NCBI RefSeq assembly: GCF_002733955.1
Contig: NZ_NVXQ01000006.1
Coordinates: forward strand, 1-54,329
Source of the DNA: Hoeflea sp.
GTDB taxonomy: Bacteria > Pseudomonadota > Alphaproteobacteria > Rhizobiales > Rhizobiaceae
Length of the DNA: 54,329 nucleotides
Reading direction: 5' to 3'
The notes under the pieces were generated by a model that worked only from the letters and a program-made list of their open reading frames with translations, was not told the DNA's origin and ran no database searches. The position numbers and the translations under genes are program-made. Positions within the stretch are counted from its first letter, which is position 1, and each line of letters opens with the position of its first letter. Shown one piece after another: positions 1 to 8,891 of this stretch.

Positions 1-2
1 AA

Positions 3-65
3 CGGAAGCACGTCAGGAACGGGATGCTGTCACCCGTCGAGTTCGAACGGCAGCAGGAAATGTAA
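3..65 (+). pseudogene. C-terminal end of an IS3-family transposase (OrfB), cut by window edge
   Basis: Frame 3 from the left edge reads a run of 20 residues ending in TAA at 63-65. It contains the motif N-G-x-L-S-P-V-E-F-E near its end, which is the usual C-terminus of the DDE transposase OrfB of IS3-family elements (integrase-core proteins ending in a variant of Y-x-S-P-x-x-F-E). The rest lies outside the window, so it cannot be told whether the copy is intact. A separate short stretch resembling the start of an IS3 OrfA lies at 8043-8063. Confidence 0.65.
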
Positions 66-278
66 CCCGAGGGTGTCCACGAAACTCGGGGCTATTCACC
101 GTATCCAAGCGTCGAGCAGGATGCGATGTGCATAACTGAGTGAACAAATTACCATCACCAGCCCAGAATTGGCCTACACCATGGGTTTTGTGCGTCGTAC
201 ACAAACCCAAACACGACTACCTCAAAAGGAAATTGTATTGCTTCATCGCAGAACTCACCTTCTTGGATATTTTTCATC

Positions 279-1538
279 ATGATGACGATTTACGATTTGA
301 TTGCAGTGTTCCTTGTGCTGACGGCAACGTTCGCTTGGATCAATCACCGCCTCATTCGTCTGCCGCACACGATCGGCCTGCTCGTCATGGGACTGGTAGC
401 GTCGCTCGGTCTAATTTGTGTCGAACTCATTTTTCCCGGAGTGCTTCCATACGAAAATCTCGCAGGGATCATCCGGCAAATCGACTTTCAGAAAACGGTG
501 CTGGACGGCATGCTAGCATTTCTGTTGTTTGCGGGCGCTTTGCATGTCGATCTCGGTCAGCTGCGTGACCGTGCCTGGGTTGTTGGCTCGATGGCAACGG
601 TGGGGGTCTTGGTCTCCACAGGGATTATCGGTGTCGGCTTCTGGTTTGCAGCAGGGGCGCTTGGCGTTCCCGTTGCCCTTTCGTGGGCCTTGGTGTTTGG
701 CGCACTTATCAGTCCAACCGATCCGGTGGCGGTCCTGTCAACTCTTAAGACAGTTCGTGTTCCCGAGATACTCAAGGCAGAAATGATCGGCGAATCGCTG
801 TTCAACGATGGAGTCGGAGTCGTAATATTTACCGTCCTCATGGCGACCGCAATCGGAGCCGCCGGCGGCGGTGTCGATGTCATTGAGATCAGCGAACTTT
901 TCTTCATCGAGGCATTGGGAGGCGCTGTGCTCGGGCTTGCCACCGGCTACATTGCCTACAGGGCAATGCGTGCGATCGACGATTATCCGATCGAAGTCCT
1001 GATCTCGCTTGCGCTGGTAGCCGGCACTTATACACTTGCGGCCAAACTTCAAATGAGCGGTCCCATTGCAGTCGTCGTGGCCGGTGTCCTTATTGGCAAT
1101 CGCGGCCCACAAGATGCGATGAGCGACCAGACAGAGCAGTATCTCTTTGGGTTCTGGACGCTCATCGATGAGATACTCAATTCGGTGCTTTTTCTTCTTA
1201 TCGGCCTTGAAGTGCTCGTTCTCCGCCTCGACCCGTCTTTCAGTTGGTTGGTCGCGTTGGCGGTACCACTCGTCCTGTGTGCTCGCCTGCTAGCCGTAGC
1301 CATTCCGGTGATTGCATTGAGTGCGAACTATACTTTCATACGGGGTACAATTCCTGTTCTGACGTGGGGAGGGTTGCGGGGTGGCATTTCCATTGCACTC
1401 GCGCTTTCAATTCCGGAGGTCGCCGAAAAATCCGTCATTCTCGCCGCCACATATGCACTCGTTCTCTTTACCGTCGTCATTCAAGGCTTGAGCCTACGCG
1501 CTGTTGTCGAGCGCGTCGTAAAATCACTAGGCGTTTGA
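279..1538 (+). CDS. CPA1-family Na+(K+)/H+ antiporter (NhaP-type)
   Basis: A 419-residue inner-membrane protein with about a dozen hydrophobic segments. The family signatures are clear: L-L-F-A-G-A-L around residues 82-88, S-P-T-D-P-V-A at 145-151 and E-S-L-F-N-D-G at 172-178, the last two carrying the ion-binding acidic residues of CPA1 exchangers. It should swap external protons for internal Na+ or K+ and so serve pH and salt homeostasis. It lacks the long cytoplasmic tail of some NhaP proteins, ending right after the last membrane segment. The start is one of two adjacent ATGs (279 or 282), preceded by a weak GGA. It stands alone between an IS3 end and an IS481 remnant, so it is probably monocistronic. 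Family certain, ion specificity unknown. Confidence 0.9.
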   Translation: MMTIYDLIAVFLVLTATFAWINHRLIRLPHTIGLLVMGLVASLGLICVELIFPGVLPYENLAGIIRQIDFQKTVLDGMLAFLLFAGALHVDLGQLRDRAWVVGSMATVGVLVSTGIIGVGFWFAAGALGVPVALSWALVFGALISPTDPVAVLSTLKTVRVPEILKAEMIGESLFNDGVGVVIFTVLMATAIGAAGGGVDVIEISELFFIEALGGAVLGLATGYIAYRAMRAIDDYPIEVLISLALVAGTYTLAAKLQMSGPIAVVVAGVLIGNRGPQDAMSDQTEQYLFGFWTLIDEILNSVLFLLIGLEVLVLRLDPSFSWLVALAVPLVLCARLLAVAIPVIALSANYTFIRGTIPVLTWGGLRGGISIALALSIPEVAEKSVILAATYALVLFTVVIQGLSLRAVVERVVKSLGV

Positions 1539-1587
1539 TCCCATGGTTTGATGGTGCGATCCTTTCGAAGGAATGGAAGGAAGCGTT

Positions 1588-2055
1588 ATGTGACAAGTTC
1601 GTCACGGGAGCGCCACGACCACGCACGCCGTCAGAGCTGCAATACAGCGATCGCAAACTTCGCGCGCTCAGCTGAGCCGGGAGCTGGGGATTAACCCCAA
1701 GACCGTTGCGAAATGGCGGAAGCGGACGACGATTGAGGATATGAAGACTGGCCCGAAAGAACCTCGCTCAACGGTCCTGACCGAAGCCGAAGAAGCGGCA
1801 ATCGTGGCGTTCCGTCGCCAAACGCTGTTACCGCTGGACGATTGTTATTACGCCCTGTAGTCGTCGATCCCGCATCTGACGCGATCGGCGCTGCATCCAT
1901 GGCCCGGCAGGCAAGTGTAGCGCCGCCGAGAGGGGCTGCCTGCAGCGGCATGGCATCTCTCGCCTGCCTGAAATCGAGGGGGACAAGCCGAAGCGCCAGA
2001 AGTTTAAGCGCTACCCCATCGGCTTCTTTCACATTGATACTGCTGAAGTCCAAAA
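1588..2055 (+). pseudogene. IS481-family transposase remnant
   Basis: The frame starting at ATG 1588 has a stop as second codon (TGA 1591), then reads an IS481-type N-terminus: helix-turn-helix with L-G-I-N-P-K-T-V-A-K-W, followed by T-E-A-E-E-A-A-I-V-A-F-R-R, until a TAG at 1858-1860. Translation in a shifted frame then gives R-H-G-I-S-R-L-P and Y-P-I-G-F-F-H-I-D, the start of the catalytic domain, where it ends. So there are two stops, a frame disruption near 1890-1930 and loss of most of the DDE domain. The break at about 2056 is joined directly to copA-like sequence on the other strand. Confidence 0.75.
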
Positions 2056-2376
2056 AAGATTTTGACGGATGTTGCGCATGCTGCGGTCGGAAATCTCAAA
2101 GGCATTTACCACGCCACACAGGTCACCAGACATCAGGACGACGTCGGCTGGTTCGATCGCAACGTCTGTACCTGTACCGATGACGAAGCCCACGTCCGCA
2201 TGGGACAATACCGGTGCATCGTTGATACCGTCCCCGACAAAGGTAACCCGCATCTTGGCGCCGCCTAGCTCGTCTAACGTTTCCACCTTGCCGTCGGGCA
2301 ACACCCCCGGCGATTACGCGGTCTCACGCTTGTCCCCGGTTATCATGGCGACTTTCACAGCCAGTTTGTGCAGGTT
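2056..2376 (-). pseudogene. Fragment of a second copA (copper P-type ATPase)
   Basis: This stretch matches 5247-5590, inside the intact copA, at roughly 90% by eye. It encodes the same hinge region with G-D-G-I-N-D-A-P, then ends a few codons after R-Q-N-L-F-W. Relative to copA it lacks about 41 bases near 2320 and has an extra C in the run before it, so the frame is broken. Several residues differ from the intact copy (for example S-H-A-D for A-H-A-D), so the copy has drifted and is not a recent assembly duplicate. It sits between the IS481 remnant and the stop codon of the Grx-MauE gene, suggesting an older copA copy downstream of that gene that was mostly deleted. Confidence 0.8.
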
Positions 2377-2386
2377 GACTACAAAG

Positions 2387-3151
2387 TTACTGCCAGCCAA
2401 GCAAAAATGTCTTGAACGGCATCCAGACTCCCATCAACATCATCATAAGATTTTCGGTCAGCGATACGAAGCCTAGCGGCACATTGCTGCTCCCTCCTAC
2501 ACAGGCACATTTGAGTTCACGCCGGTCGAAATAGACCGCTTTGATGACAGATACTGCGCCAACTGTTCCGATAAACAACGCCGCAGGAGCTGACAGCCAG
2601 ATTAGGGTACCGGCTAGCATCAGAATTCCGGCAACTGCTTCTACGAATGGATAGATGTACCCGTACCGGACCCAGCGACGAGCGAGCAGGTCGTAGTTGA
2701 GGAACATCGTTGAGAAGCTTTCGACATCCTGCAGTTTCTGGATTGCTAGGAGGCACATCGAGATCGCGAGGAACCATTCCAGTGCACGCAATGTCAGTAT
2801 CGAACCGAACATGGCCCAACTCAGACCAAGCGCCATCAGGAAGGCCACCGAAAAGATTGCGATAACAGGTCGGTAACTGGTCTCGTCTTGGTCTGTCCGC
2901 CCCTTCCCGAAGTATTCACGCAGGTCGTCGTATCCGCCAATCCGCTGATTCTCGATCCATGTCTGGGGGGTCGTCCCGACGCCTTCCTTATTCAAGAACG
3001 CATCGGTTTCGTCGCGGGTGGTCAGATGATGGTCCGCTACTCTATATCCTTTTCGCTCCAACAGGTCCTTCGATTTGAGACCGTAGGGGCAGATATGCCC
3101 GGGCATTACCATGCGGTAAAGAACTGCCGTCTCCGCTGTAGTGTAGGCCAT
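2387..3151 (-). CDS. Glutaredoxin-MauE/DoxX-like membrane fusion protein
   Basis: A 254-residue two-domain protein. Residues 10-80 are a glutaredoxin fold with a monothiol-type C-P-Y-G site at 21-24, a T-T-P-Q cis-proline segment and I-G-G-Y-D-D-L at the end. Residues 95-250 form four hydrophobic helices of MauE/DoxX type, with a C-x-C-V-G-G-x-S-N-V-P-L-G motif near residue 213. Known relatives pair thiol chemistry with quinone-linked membrane segments. The neighbours (DUF305, CueR, CopA) suggest a role in periplasmic copper or thiol homeostasis, which is inference. It is the downstream gene of a minus-strand unit after the DUF305 gene, 24 bases apart, so it is probably under the same CueR-type operator at 4094-4113. 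Its stop abuts the copA fragment. Confidence 0.8.
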   Translation of the reverse strand: MAYTTAETAVLYRMVMPGHICPYGLKSKDLLERKGYRVADHHLTTRDETDAFLNKEGVGTTPQTWIENQRIGGYDDLREYFGKGRTDQDETSYRPVIAIFSVAFLMALGLSWAMFGSILTLRALEWFLAISMCLLAIQKLQDVESFSTMFLNYDLLARRWVRYGYIYPFVEAVAGILMLAGTLIWLSAPAALFIGTVGAVSVIKAVYFDRRELKCACVGGSSNVPLGFVSLTENLMMMLMGVWMPFKTFLLGWQ

Positions 3152-3175
3152 ATCTCACGCCTCCTTCGATGTCGA

Positions 3176-4048
3176 TTATTTATCGCAACTGTAGAAGCCA
3201 CGGTAGCCTGCGGTCAGACCGGTTTCGAGTTCCAGAGACATGTCAGCTTCGGCAGGCTCCGCTCCAATAGAGCCGAGTGGGGCCGGGTTGTCTCCAGCGG
3301 CGTCGATGCGAATCGCCATACCTTCCATACTGAACTCAGTGGGTGAAGCTGCGTCTATGCTGACCAGATCACCGCTGAGCTTAACTAGGCCGACGGTTTG
3401 TCCATCTACTTCCCCTATGGCAAACGCAGGCGGGCTTCCGGTAGTGTAATTGAATGTGCAAGCTGGTCCGTTCGGGAACAATGCCGCAATCTCGGTATCG
3501 AACAGGAAACCGGGATCGATCACCGCGACATCTGCTGTTGAAAGCGCCCGTTCAAGGCTGACAAGTTGAGCGCGTGACTGCTGCTCCTGTTCAGGAACAT
3601 CGCCAGATGTCTCAATACTGTTGATCAGATAGCGCATCTCCGCGATTTCTTTGTCCTGCGCATAAATAATTTCGTCAGCGAGCTTGCGAACACGTGAATC
3701 AGAGATGTTTGCGCGGCTCGAAGTCATGATCGCGATCGAGTGGTGAGGGATCATTGCGCGCATATAGCTGGTATCGCCAACCGTCACCTGGCTACGAACC
3801 AGCCATAGAGAGGCGGAGAACGCGATGACCGCAGCACCGAAGATTGCGGCATTGATCACTTTTCTGGAGTACATCGACAGCATGAAACCCAGCATGATGA
3901 TCGCCATTGCCGCGCCCATCAAAAGCGCCATGTAGGCGCGGGTCTCTGACCAGAAAATGTGGGAGACAAGGTATGTGTTGAGGTACATTAATCCGAACAT
4001 CACGACCGTCGAGGTCGCGATCATCGCGGCGAATCTCCAATATGACAT
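3176..4048 (-). CDS. Membrane DUF305-domain protein with C-terminal extension
   Basis: A 290-residue protein with three hydrophobic segments in the first 90 residues. A DUF305 core follows, recognisable from Y-M-R-A-M-I-P-H-H-S-I-A-I-M and the later Q-D-K-E-I-A-E-M. DUF305 is a ferritin-like helical bundle, rich in Met and His, often found beside copper genes. The last ~110 residues form a separate, probably extracytoplasmic beta-rich domain with two cysteines. A perfect CueR-type palindrome lies 46 bases upstream of the start, and GAAGGAG precedes the ATG, so copper induction is likely. Function in this family is not settled; copper binding or a periplasmic redox role are the main options. 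Confidence 0.8.
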   Translation of the reverse strand: MSYWRFAAMIATSTVVMFGLMYLNTYLVSHIFWSETRAYMALLMGAAMAIIMLGFMLSMYSRKVINAAIFGAAVIAFSASLWLVRSQVTVGDTSYMRAMIPHHSIAIMTSSRANISDSRVRKLADEIIYAQDKEIAEMRYLINSIETSGDVPEQEQQSRAQLVSLERALSTADVAVIDPGFLFDTEIAALFPNGPACTFNYTTGSPPAFAIGEVDGQTVGLVKLSGDLVSIDAASPTEFSMEGMAIRIDAAGDNPAPLGSIGAEPAEADMSLELETGLTAGYRGFYSCDK

Positions 4049-4093
4049 AGCTCACTCCTTCAACTAGGTTGTCAAAAAGGTAGTGAATAAACG

Positions 4094-4113
4094 ACCTTCC
4101 AGCGCTGGAAGGT
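4094..4113 (-). promoter_or_regulatory. CueR-type operator for the DUF305/Grx-MauE unit
   Basis: A perfect 20-bp palindrome, ACCTTCCAGCGCTGGAAGGT. Read on the minus strand it lies between a weak -35 (GGAACC) and a -10-like TTTATT with a 19-bp spacer, the overlong spacing typical of MerR-family activated promoters. The half-site CTTCC/GGAAG is the same as in the two operators at 7564-7633. The binding site and spacing are visible; copper response is inferred from the adjacent cueR. Confidence 0.75.
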
Positions 4114-4143
4114 TCCAAAAAAAAGCCAACAAACGTTGCCTTC

Positions 4144-4560
4144 TTAATCTGCATCTCTCGTGACGACGTGAAAGATGGTGGAAGCCGAGCAACTAATCAG
4201 CAGGAAGCCGTTCAGTGCTTCAATGCCTGCAAGAAAACGCAAATGACCCGTGGGATAAATATCTCCAAGCCCCAATGACGAGTAATTGACAACGGAGAAA
4301 TAGAAGACATCCATAAAAGAACCGACATTCCCTTGAGCAAAACCACCGATGCCTATGATCTCGCCCAAGTTGAACCCAACAGCGTAGAGTCCTGCTTCAA
4401 GGATGTGGGCAGTCGCCAGAGAATATAGGGCAAATAGAAGATTGCCAGACCGCGAAAGAGAGATTTGTTTGGTGACCGCCATCACGAGGCTCATAGCGCG
4501 AACATGGACGAGCCCGCTCAATCCGAATAGCAGTACTGCGAAAACGACAACCCAAGCCAA
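4144..4560 (-). CDS. Small two-helix potassium-channel-like membrane protein
   Basis: A 138-residue protein with hydrophobic segments near both ends and a pore-loop-like region (S-S-L-G-L-G-D-I-Y-P) around residues 95-105, followed by a final helix. This is the arrangement of Ion_trans_2 channels, although the filter reads L-G-L-G-D rather than the canonical T-V-G-Y-G. It lacks a regulatory TrkA-N domain. It lies between cueR and the DUF305 gene in the same direction. It may be a genuine cation channel or a relative that has lost K+ selectivity; the altered filter makes the second possible. Confidence 0.65.
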   Translation of the reverse strand: MAWVVVFAVLLFGLSGLVHVRAMSLVMAVTKQISLSRSGNLLFALYSLATAHILEAGLYAVGFNLGEIIGIGGFAQGNVGSFMDVFYFSVVNYSSLGLGDIYPTGHLRFLAGIEALNGFLLISCSASTIFHVVTRDAD

Positions 4561-4581
4561 CTTTGCTGACCCCTTTTAAGC

Positions 4582-4995
4582 TTATTGGTTTGGTTGTTCC
4601 TCGTCGCTTTGTTTCATAGCCAGGTCGGCTAGTATTGGACAATCCGGACGATGATCACCCGTGCAGGCGTCAACAAGAAACGAAAGCGTCACCCGCATTT
4701 CCGTCAGTTCTGCGATCTTTTTGTCGATCCGTTGGAGATGCTGCTCGGCGATCTCCTTGACCTCGGCACTGGCGCGTTTCTCATCTCCATAAAGTGCGAG
4801 CAAACTACGGCAATCTTCTATACTGAATCCAAGCGCACGCGCGCGGCCCAGGAAGGCCAACCTGTGTGCATCTCTTTCGCAGAAGGTGCGATAGCCGTTC
4901 GAACTGCGCAAGGGCTTCACGAGACCTATATCCTCGTAATAGCGGATCGTCTTGGCAGGCAGCCCCGACAGGATAGCGACATCTCCGATATTCAT
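4582..4995 (-). CDS. cueR: CueR-like MerR-family copper-responsive regulator
   Basis: 137 residues. The N-terminus has the MerR winged helix-turn-helix ([19 protein letters not shown]), then the dimerisation helix. The metal loop contains two cysteines in [12 protein letters not shown] (spacing C-x7-C), the layout of CueR-type sensors of monovalent copper, silver or gold. It starts by overlapping the copA stop (ATGA-type overlap at 4992-4995), so it is co-transcribed with copA and probably forms an autoregulatory circuit with the copA, copZ and DUF305 promoters. Metal identity is inferred from the loop and neighbours. Confidence 0.9.
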   Translation of the reverse strand: MNIGDVAILSGLPAKTIRYYEDIGLVKPLRSSNGYRTFCERDAHRLAFLGRARALGFSIEDCRSLLALYGDEKRASAEVKEIAEQHLQRIDKKIAELTEMRVTLSFLVDACTGDHRPDCPILADLAMKQSDEEQPNQ

Positions 4996-7529
4996 TGCAC
5001 CTTTCCTCCGTATTCAGCGACAACGAGGGTAGCGGGGACAGCCCTCTCAACACCTGAATCTACTAAATTGGATTCATCCATTGCCGGCCTGACCCAACGC
5101 AAGCGCAGAGCGTTCGTCAGCACGAAGATCGAGCTGAGAGCCATCGCCCCGGCAGCCAGCACCGGCGACAGCATCAAGCCAAAGACGGGAAATAGCGCTC
5201 CTGCTGCTAAGGGAATGAGGGCAACATTGTATCCAAAAGCCCAAAACAGATTCTGACGGATGTTGCGCATGGTGCGGTCGGAAATCTCAAAGGCATTGAC
5301 CACGCCACGCAGGTCACCTGACATCAGGACGACGTCGGCTGACTCGATCGCAACGTCTGTACCTGTACCGATGGCGATGCCCACGTCCGCATGGGCCAAT
5401 GCCGGCGCATCGTTGATACCGTCCCCGACAAAGGCAATCCGCATCTTGGCGCCGCGTAGCTCGTCCAACGCTTCCACCTTGCCGTCGGGCAACACCCCGG
5501 CGATTACGTGATCGATGCCAGTCTCGCGGGCAATGACTTCTGCTGTCTCGCGCTTGTCACCGGTTATCATGGCGACTTTCAGGCCCAGATTGTGGAGGGC
5601 GGCGACTGCTGCACGGCTGGCCGGTTTAACAGGGTCCGCAACTCCGATCACGGCGGCGACCAGCCCGTCCACCGCGACGTACAGTGCCGTTCGCCCACTA
5701 ACGGCAAGGCGCGTTTCGGCATCCGCGAGTGCGCCAACGGAAAGCCCCTCCCGGGTCATCAGCCGATCCGCACCGACCAGAATCTCCCGACCGGCAACAC
5801 GTGCCCGCACACCATAGCCCGTGATGGACTCGAAGCCTTGGACGTCCTGCGAAACAGACCCTTCGGCACGCCCAGCGCGTACGATCGCTTCAGCGATAGG
5901 ATGTTCCGAGCGTGCCTCGACCGCCGCGACCAACGCCAACACCTCTCCGTGTTCGAAGCCATCGGCCAACACGAGGTCGGTCAATTCCGGGCGGCCCTCG
6001 GTCACCGTGCCGGTCTTGTCGAGCGCGACCACGTCCACGCCGGTCAATTGTTGCAATGCATCGCCCTTGCGGAACAGCACTCCCATTTCCGCCGCGCGGC
6101 CGGTTCCAACCATGATCGAGGTTGGCGTGGCCAGGCCCATCGCGCAGGGACAGGCGATGATCAGCACAGACACGCCTGCCACCAGTGCGTAGGAAAGTGC
6201 GGGCGAGGGCCCGACGACCATCCAGACCAGCACCGTGAACGCTGCGAGCGCCATCACCGCAGGTACGAACCAAAGTGTGATCCGATCCACCATGCCCTGA
6301 ATCGGCAGTTTGGCCCCCTGGGCCTCCTCGACCATTCGAATGATCTGCGCCAGCGTCGTGTCGGCACCAACGCGTGTGGCGCGGAACTGAAAGCTGCCGG
6401 CACCGTTGACTGTTCCACCAGTGACGGGATCGCCGGGTACTTTGCTTGCAGGAACCGGCTCCCCGGTGATCATGCTTTCATCCACATGGGCACTGCCTTG
6501 GGTCACCTCGCCGTCCACTGCGATGCGTTCACCGGGGCGCACCACAAGAATGTCACCGGTTCGAATCCTCTCGATGGGCACGTCCTGCGGTTCGCCGTCC
6601 ACAAGAGCCCGCGCTGTCCGTGCCTGCAACCCCATTAGCTTCTGGATGGCAGCACCGGTTCGGCCCTTGGCGCGCGCCTCCATCCATCGTCCCAGTAGGA
6701 TCAGCACCACTATCACCGCTGCCGCCTCAAAATAGACGGCCCGCGTGCCATCGGGCAGCAAAGAGGGGGCAAAGAGTGCGACGATGGAATAGAGATAGGC
6801 TGCCCCAGTTCCCATTGCGACGAGGCTGTTCATGTCTGGTGCGCCCTTCAGGAGGGCTGGAAAACCTGCTGTGTAGAAATGGCGGCCAGGCCATGCAAGT
6901 ACGATAGTAGTCAGAACGAATTGGATCATCCAGCTGGTTTGATGCCCGATCGTTCGCCCGATAAGTTCGTGCATGCCCGGCACAATATGCGCACCCATTT
7001 CCAGCAAGAAGACGGGAAGCGCGATTGCCGCAGCGAACGCTGTCCTTTTGGCAAACTCCCGCGCCTCGCTTTCCTTGCGGGTGCTGCGGTCCTCGATCAC
7101 CGAGTCGTCTGCGCTCTGGGCAGGGTAGCCTGCATCTGCGGCCGCCTTCAGCAAGTCTGACAATTCGACCACACCCTCTGCAACGGTCACTTTCGCGGTC
7201 TCCGTCGCGAGATTGACGTTTACGTTGAGCACACCAGACACTGCCGCAAGTGCTTGGTCCACACGTCCCACGCACGACGCGCAGGACATGGACGACACAT
7301 TCAGGCGGATGCTCCGGGTCCGGGCGGGATAACCAGCTCGTTCCAGCGCCTCGACAACATCTGGGATGACCGCGGAAGAACCAAGCCGGATCAGTGCAGT
7401 CTCGGTCGCCAGGTTCACATCAACCTCTTCAACACCGGGGATAGCCAATAGCGTGCGCTCGACTCGCCCGACGCAGGATGCGCATGACATGTTCTGGACA
7501 GAAAGCCGCAGATTTTGTGTAGCGGGCAT
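4992..7529 (-). CDS. copA: Copper-exporting P1B-type ATPase (CopA) with two HMA domains
   Basis: 845 residues from the ATG at 7527-7529, which has AAGGAG 6 bases upstream; longer in-frame starts reach into the promoter and are unlikely. Two heavy-metal-binding domains come first (C-A-S-C at residues 16-19 and 83-86). Then come eight membrane segments, the actuator motif T-G-E-P, the C-P-C transmembrane metal site near residue 459, D-K-T-G with the phosphorylated Asp near 502, the S-E-H-P site and G-D-G-I-N-D-A-P near 700. It should pump Cu+ from cytoplasm to periplasm. A CueR operator precedes it and cueR overlaps its end. A decayed partial copy lies at 2056-2376. Confidence 0.95.
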   Translation of the reverse strand: MPATQNLRLSVQNMSCASCVGRVERTLLAIPGVEEVDVNLATETALIRLGSSAVIPDVVEALERAGYPARTRSIRLNVSSMSCASCVGRVDQALAAVSGVLNVNVNLATETAKVTVAEGVVELSDLLKAAADAGYPAQSADDSVIEDRSTRKESEAREFAKRTAFAAAIALPVFLLEMGAHIVPGMHELIGRTIGHQTSWMIQFVLTTIVLAWPGRHFYTAGFPALLKGAPDMNSLVAMGTGAAYLYSIVALFAPSLLPDGTRAVYFEAAAVIVVLILLGRWMEARAKGRTGAAIQKLMGLQARTARALVDGEPQDVPIERIRTGDILVVRPGERIAVDGEVTQGSAHVDESMITGEPVPASKVPGDPVTGGTVNGAGSFQFRATRVGADTTLAQIIRMVEEAQGAKLPIQGMVDRITLWFVPAVMALAAFTVLVWMVVGPSPALSYALVAGVSVLIIACPCAMGLATPTSIMVGTGRAAEMGVLFRKGDALQQLTGVDVVALDKTGTVTEGRPELTDLVLADGFEHGEVLALVAAVEARSEHPIAEAIVRAGRAEGSVSQDVQGFESITGYGVRARVAGREILVGADRLMTREGLSVGALADAETRLAVSGRTALYVAVDGLVAAVIGVADPVKPASRAAVAALHNLGLKVAMITGDKRETAEVIARETGIDHVIAGVLPDGKVEALDELRGAKMRIAFVGDGINDAPALAHADVGIAIGTGTDVAIESADVVLMSGDLRGVVNAFEISDRTMRNIRQNLFWAFGYNVALIPLAAGALFPVFGLMLSPVLAAGAMALSSIFVLTNALRLRWVRPAMDESNLVDSGVERAVPATLVVAEYGGKVQ

Positions 7530-7554
7530 GAAGATCTCCTTATAGCTCGCAACA

Positions 7555-7585
7555 TAGCTAGAGCTTCCACTCGCTGGAAGGTCAA
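7555..7585 (-). promoter_or_regulatory. copA promoter with CueR-type operator
   Basis: On the minus strand TTGACC (7580-7585) serves as -35. It overlaps the dyad CTTCCA-n5-TGGAAG (7564-7580), and TAGCTA (7555-7560) lies 19 bp downstream as -10. The TTGACCTTCC start and 19-bp spacer match the known design of CueR-activated copA promoters. The copA ATG follows about 25 bases after the -10. Confidence 0.75.
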
Positions 7586-7612
7586 GCCTGTCAGATTGTT
7601 TTTGTTTGGCCC

Positions 7613-7643
7613 TTGACCTTCCCGTATTGGAAGCCCTCATGTG
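7613..7643 (+). promoter_or_regulatory. copZ promoter with CueR-type operator
   Basis: TTGACC at 7613-7618 overlaps the dyad CTTCC-n6-GGAAG (7618-7633). A weak -10 (CATGTG, 7638-7643) lies 19 bp further on. The site mirrors the divergent copA promoter 30 bases to the left, so one regulator can control both directions. Confidence 0.65.
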
Positions 7644-7667
7644 AAGGGTTGAATGAGGGAGAAAGAC

Positions 7668-7874
7668 ATGACGAGCTATTATATCCCAAGCATGAGTTGT
7701 GGACACTGCACTGCAGCAATCGAAAATGCGATAAAGGCAATTGACCCAACAGCAAGCGTTTTGTGCGAGGTGGCTTCGCACACTGTTTCGGTAGAAAGCT
7801 TTCTAACCGACCGTGCGATCTCGGTGGCGATCCGCGATGCGGGTTATGAAGTTGTCGCCCCTCCGCCTTCCTGA
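7668..7874 (+). CDS. copZ: Small heavy-metal-associated (CopZ-like) protein
   Basis: A 68-residue HMA domain. It has a metal loop [10 protein letters not shown] near residue 10 and the beta-alpha-beta pattern ending in D-A-G-Y-E-V. It is expected to be a cytoplasmic copper chaperone handing Cu+ to CopA, although C-G-H-C is also seen in mercury- and silver-binding relatives. The ATG at 7668 is preferred over 7653 because GAGGGA at 7655-7660 is correctly spaced in front of it. Divergent from copA with its own CueR-type operator. Confidence 0.8.
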   Translation: MTSYYIPSMSCGHCTAAIENAIKAIDPTASVLCEVASHTVSVESFLTDRAISVAIRDAGYEVVAPPPS

Positions 7875-7990
7875 CGTAGAAACAGCATCGGTCGAACACG
7901 GGTCTATAATAGTGGGCTGTGCCAGTCCGCCTATCCTACCGTTCAACCTGTCTATCAATAGATGACGTAGCCCTGCCGAATCCGACTAAT

Positions 7991-8063
7991 TGTGGCTAGA
8001 AATTTCCATTTATGATCCCGTGAACGGGAGAAGGAGAACTCCATCAAAGCATCGAAGTTCAGC
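7991..8063 (+). pseudogene. Possible left-end remnant of an IS3-family element (start of OrfA)
   Basis: After the ribosome-binding stretch AAGGAGAACT (8031-8040) the frame at 8043 reads I-K-A-S-K-F-S, close to the common IS3 OrfA start M-K-A-S-K-F-S, with ATC in place of ATG. The match then stops and the frame ends within 20 codons. The preceding bases with the hairpin CCCGTGAACGGG look like an IS leader. Only seven codons support this, so it is tentative. The fragment may have supplied promoter sequence to the sigma gene downstream. Confidence 0.4.
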
Positions 8064-8177
8064 AAGGTGCCTGTTGCGTTTGACTTGGGTCATTGTGTGT
8101 AACCGTCATGTGCAATCATATTTCGCGGTGTAAATCGGACTCGTAACAAGCCTCAAAATACGAAAGACGGGATTGTA

Positions 8178-8825
8178 ATGGTCAAAAAGGAAAAAGCCAA
8201 GACATTGAACCTGGATGCAGGACCTGAGCATTCTTTGCTGGAAGGGCGGAGTGCATTCTTCGGTTTTTTGATGAAACGTCTCGGCAATCGGGCCGATGCG
8301 GAGGACGTGTTGCAAGAGTTTTCCATTCGGGTGCTCACTCGCAAAGATCAACTGCGCGAAGCAGACCGTATGGATGCTTGGCTCTATGCCATTTTGCGCT
8401 CGACCCTGAACGATCACTACCGGAGGTCGAAACGGCTGAACCGCTTGACCGACGCTGTCGCCCGCGAGCCCGCGGCGTGGATACAAGAGGCCCCCGAACA
8501 ATTGGGCAAACTTTGCACTTGCCCGGGTGGATTGATCTCGGATCTCCGCCCCACCGATGCCCAATTGATCCAGCGGGTCGACTTTGGTGAGGATGATCGC
8601 ATTGCTGTCGCTGCAGATTTGAAGATTAGCCGTAACGCGCTGGGCGTGCGCTTGCACCGGGCCCGTATGGCGCTACGCGAAGCACTCGTCGTACATTGCG
8701 GCACGTGTTGCGAAACTTCCCGCAACGACTGTTATTGCGCGCCAGAAGGCTGCGAGAACGAAGAACACGGCTCGAGTTGCGTTACAGAAATCAAGCCGTC
8801 CGACCATATCCGCCCAACCGTGTAA
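8178..8825 (+). CDS. CorE-like ECF sigma factor with CxC linker and cysteine-rich tail
   Basis: 215 residues. Region 2 spans about 22-85 (A-E-D-V-L-Q-E-F and D-A-W-L-Y-A-I-L-R). The linker holds C113-T-C115. Region 4 with its helix-turn-helix spans about 125-170. The tail carries C174-x2-C177-x7-C185-x-C187 plus C178, C192 and C201. A CxC motif in the linker and a C-terminal cysteine-rich domain are hallmarks of the CorE group of ECF sigma factors, which are controlled directly by metal binding instead of by an anti-sigma factor. Consistent with this, no anti-sigma gene is adjacent. The paralogue at 45729-46388 has the same cysteine spacing. Located just after the copper module; metal and targets are inferred. 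Confidence 0.85.
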   Translation: MVKKEKAKTLNLDAGPEHSLLEGRSAFFGFLMKRLGNRADAEDVLQEFSIRVLTRKDQLREADRMDAWLYAILRSTLNDHYRRSKRLNRLTDAVAREPAAWIQEAPEQLGKLCTCPGGLISDLRPTDAQLIQRVDFGEDDRIAVAADLKISRNALGVRLHRARMALREALVVHCGTCCETSRNDCYCAPEGCENEEHGSSCVTEIKPSDHIRPTV

Positions 8826-8891
8826 GAATAGTCGCTCTGCGACGTCTCCCTATGTGAACCTGCCCTTTGGGTGACAACGCAGGAGTATTCG

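Noticed and set aside
183-208. Inverted repeat GGGTTT-TGTG / CACA-AACCC
   Set aside because: One base bulges and there is no T-run; could be an IS3 end relic or chance, so not listed as a terminator.
5508-6638. A 376-codon open frame on the plus strand
   Set aside because: Entirely antisense to copA, no ribosome-binding site, repetitive charged composition typical of a shadow frame in GC-rich DNA.
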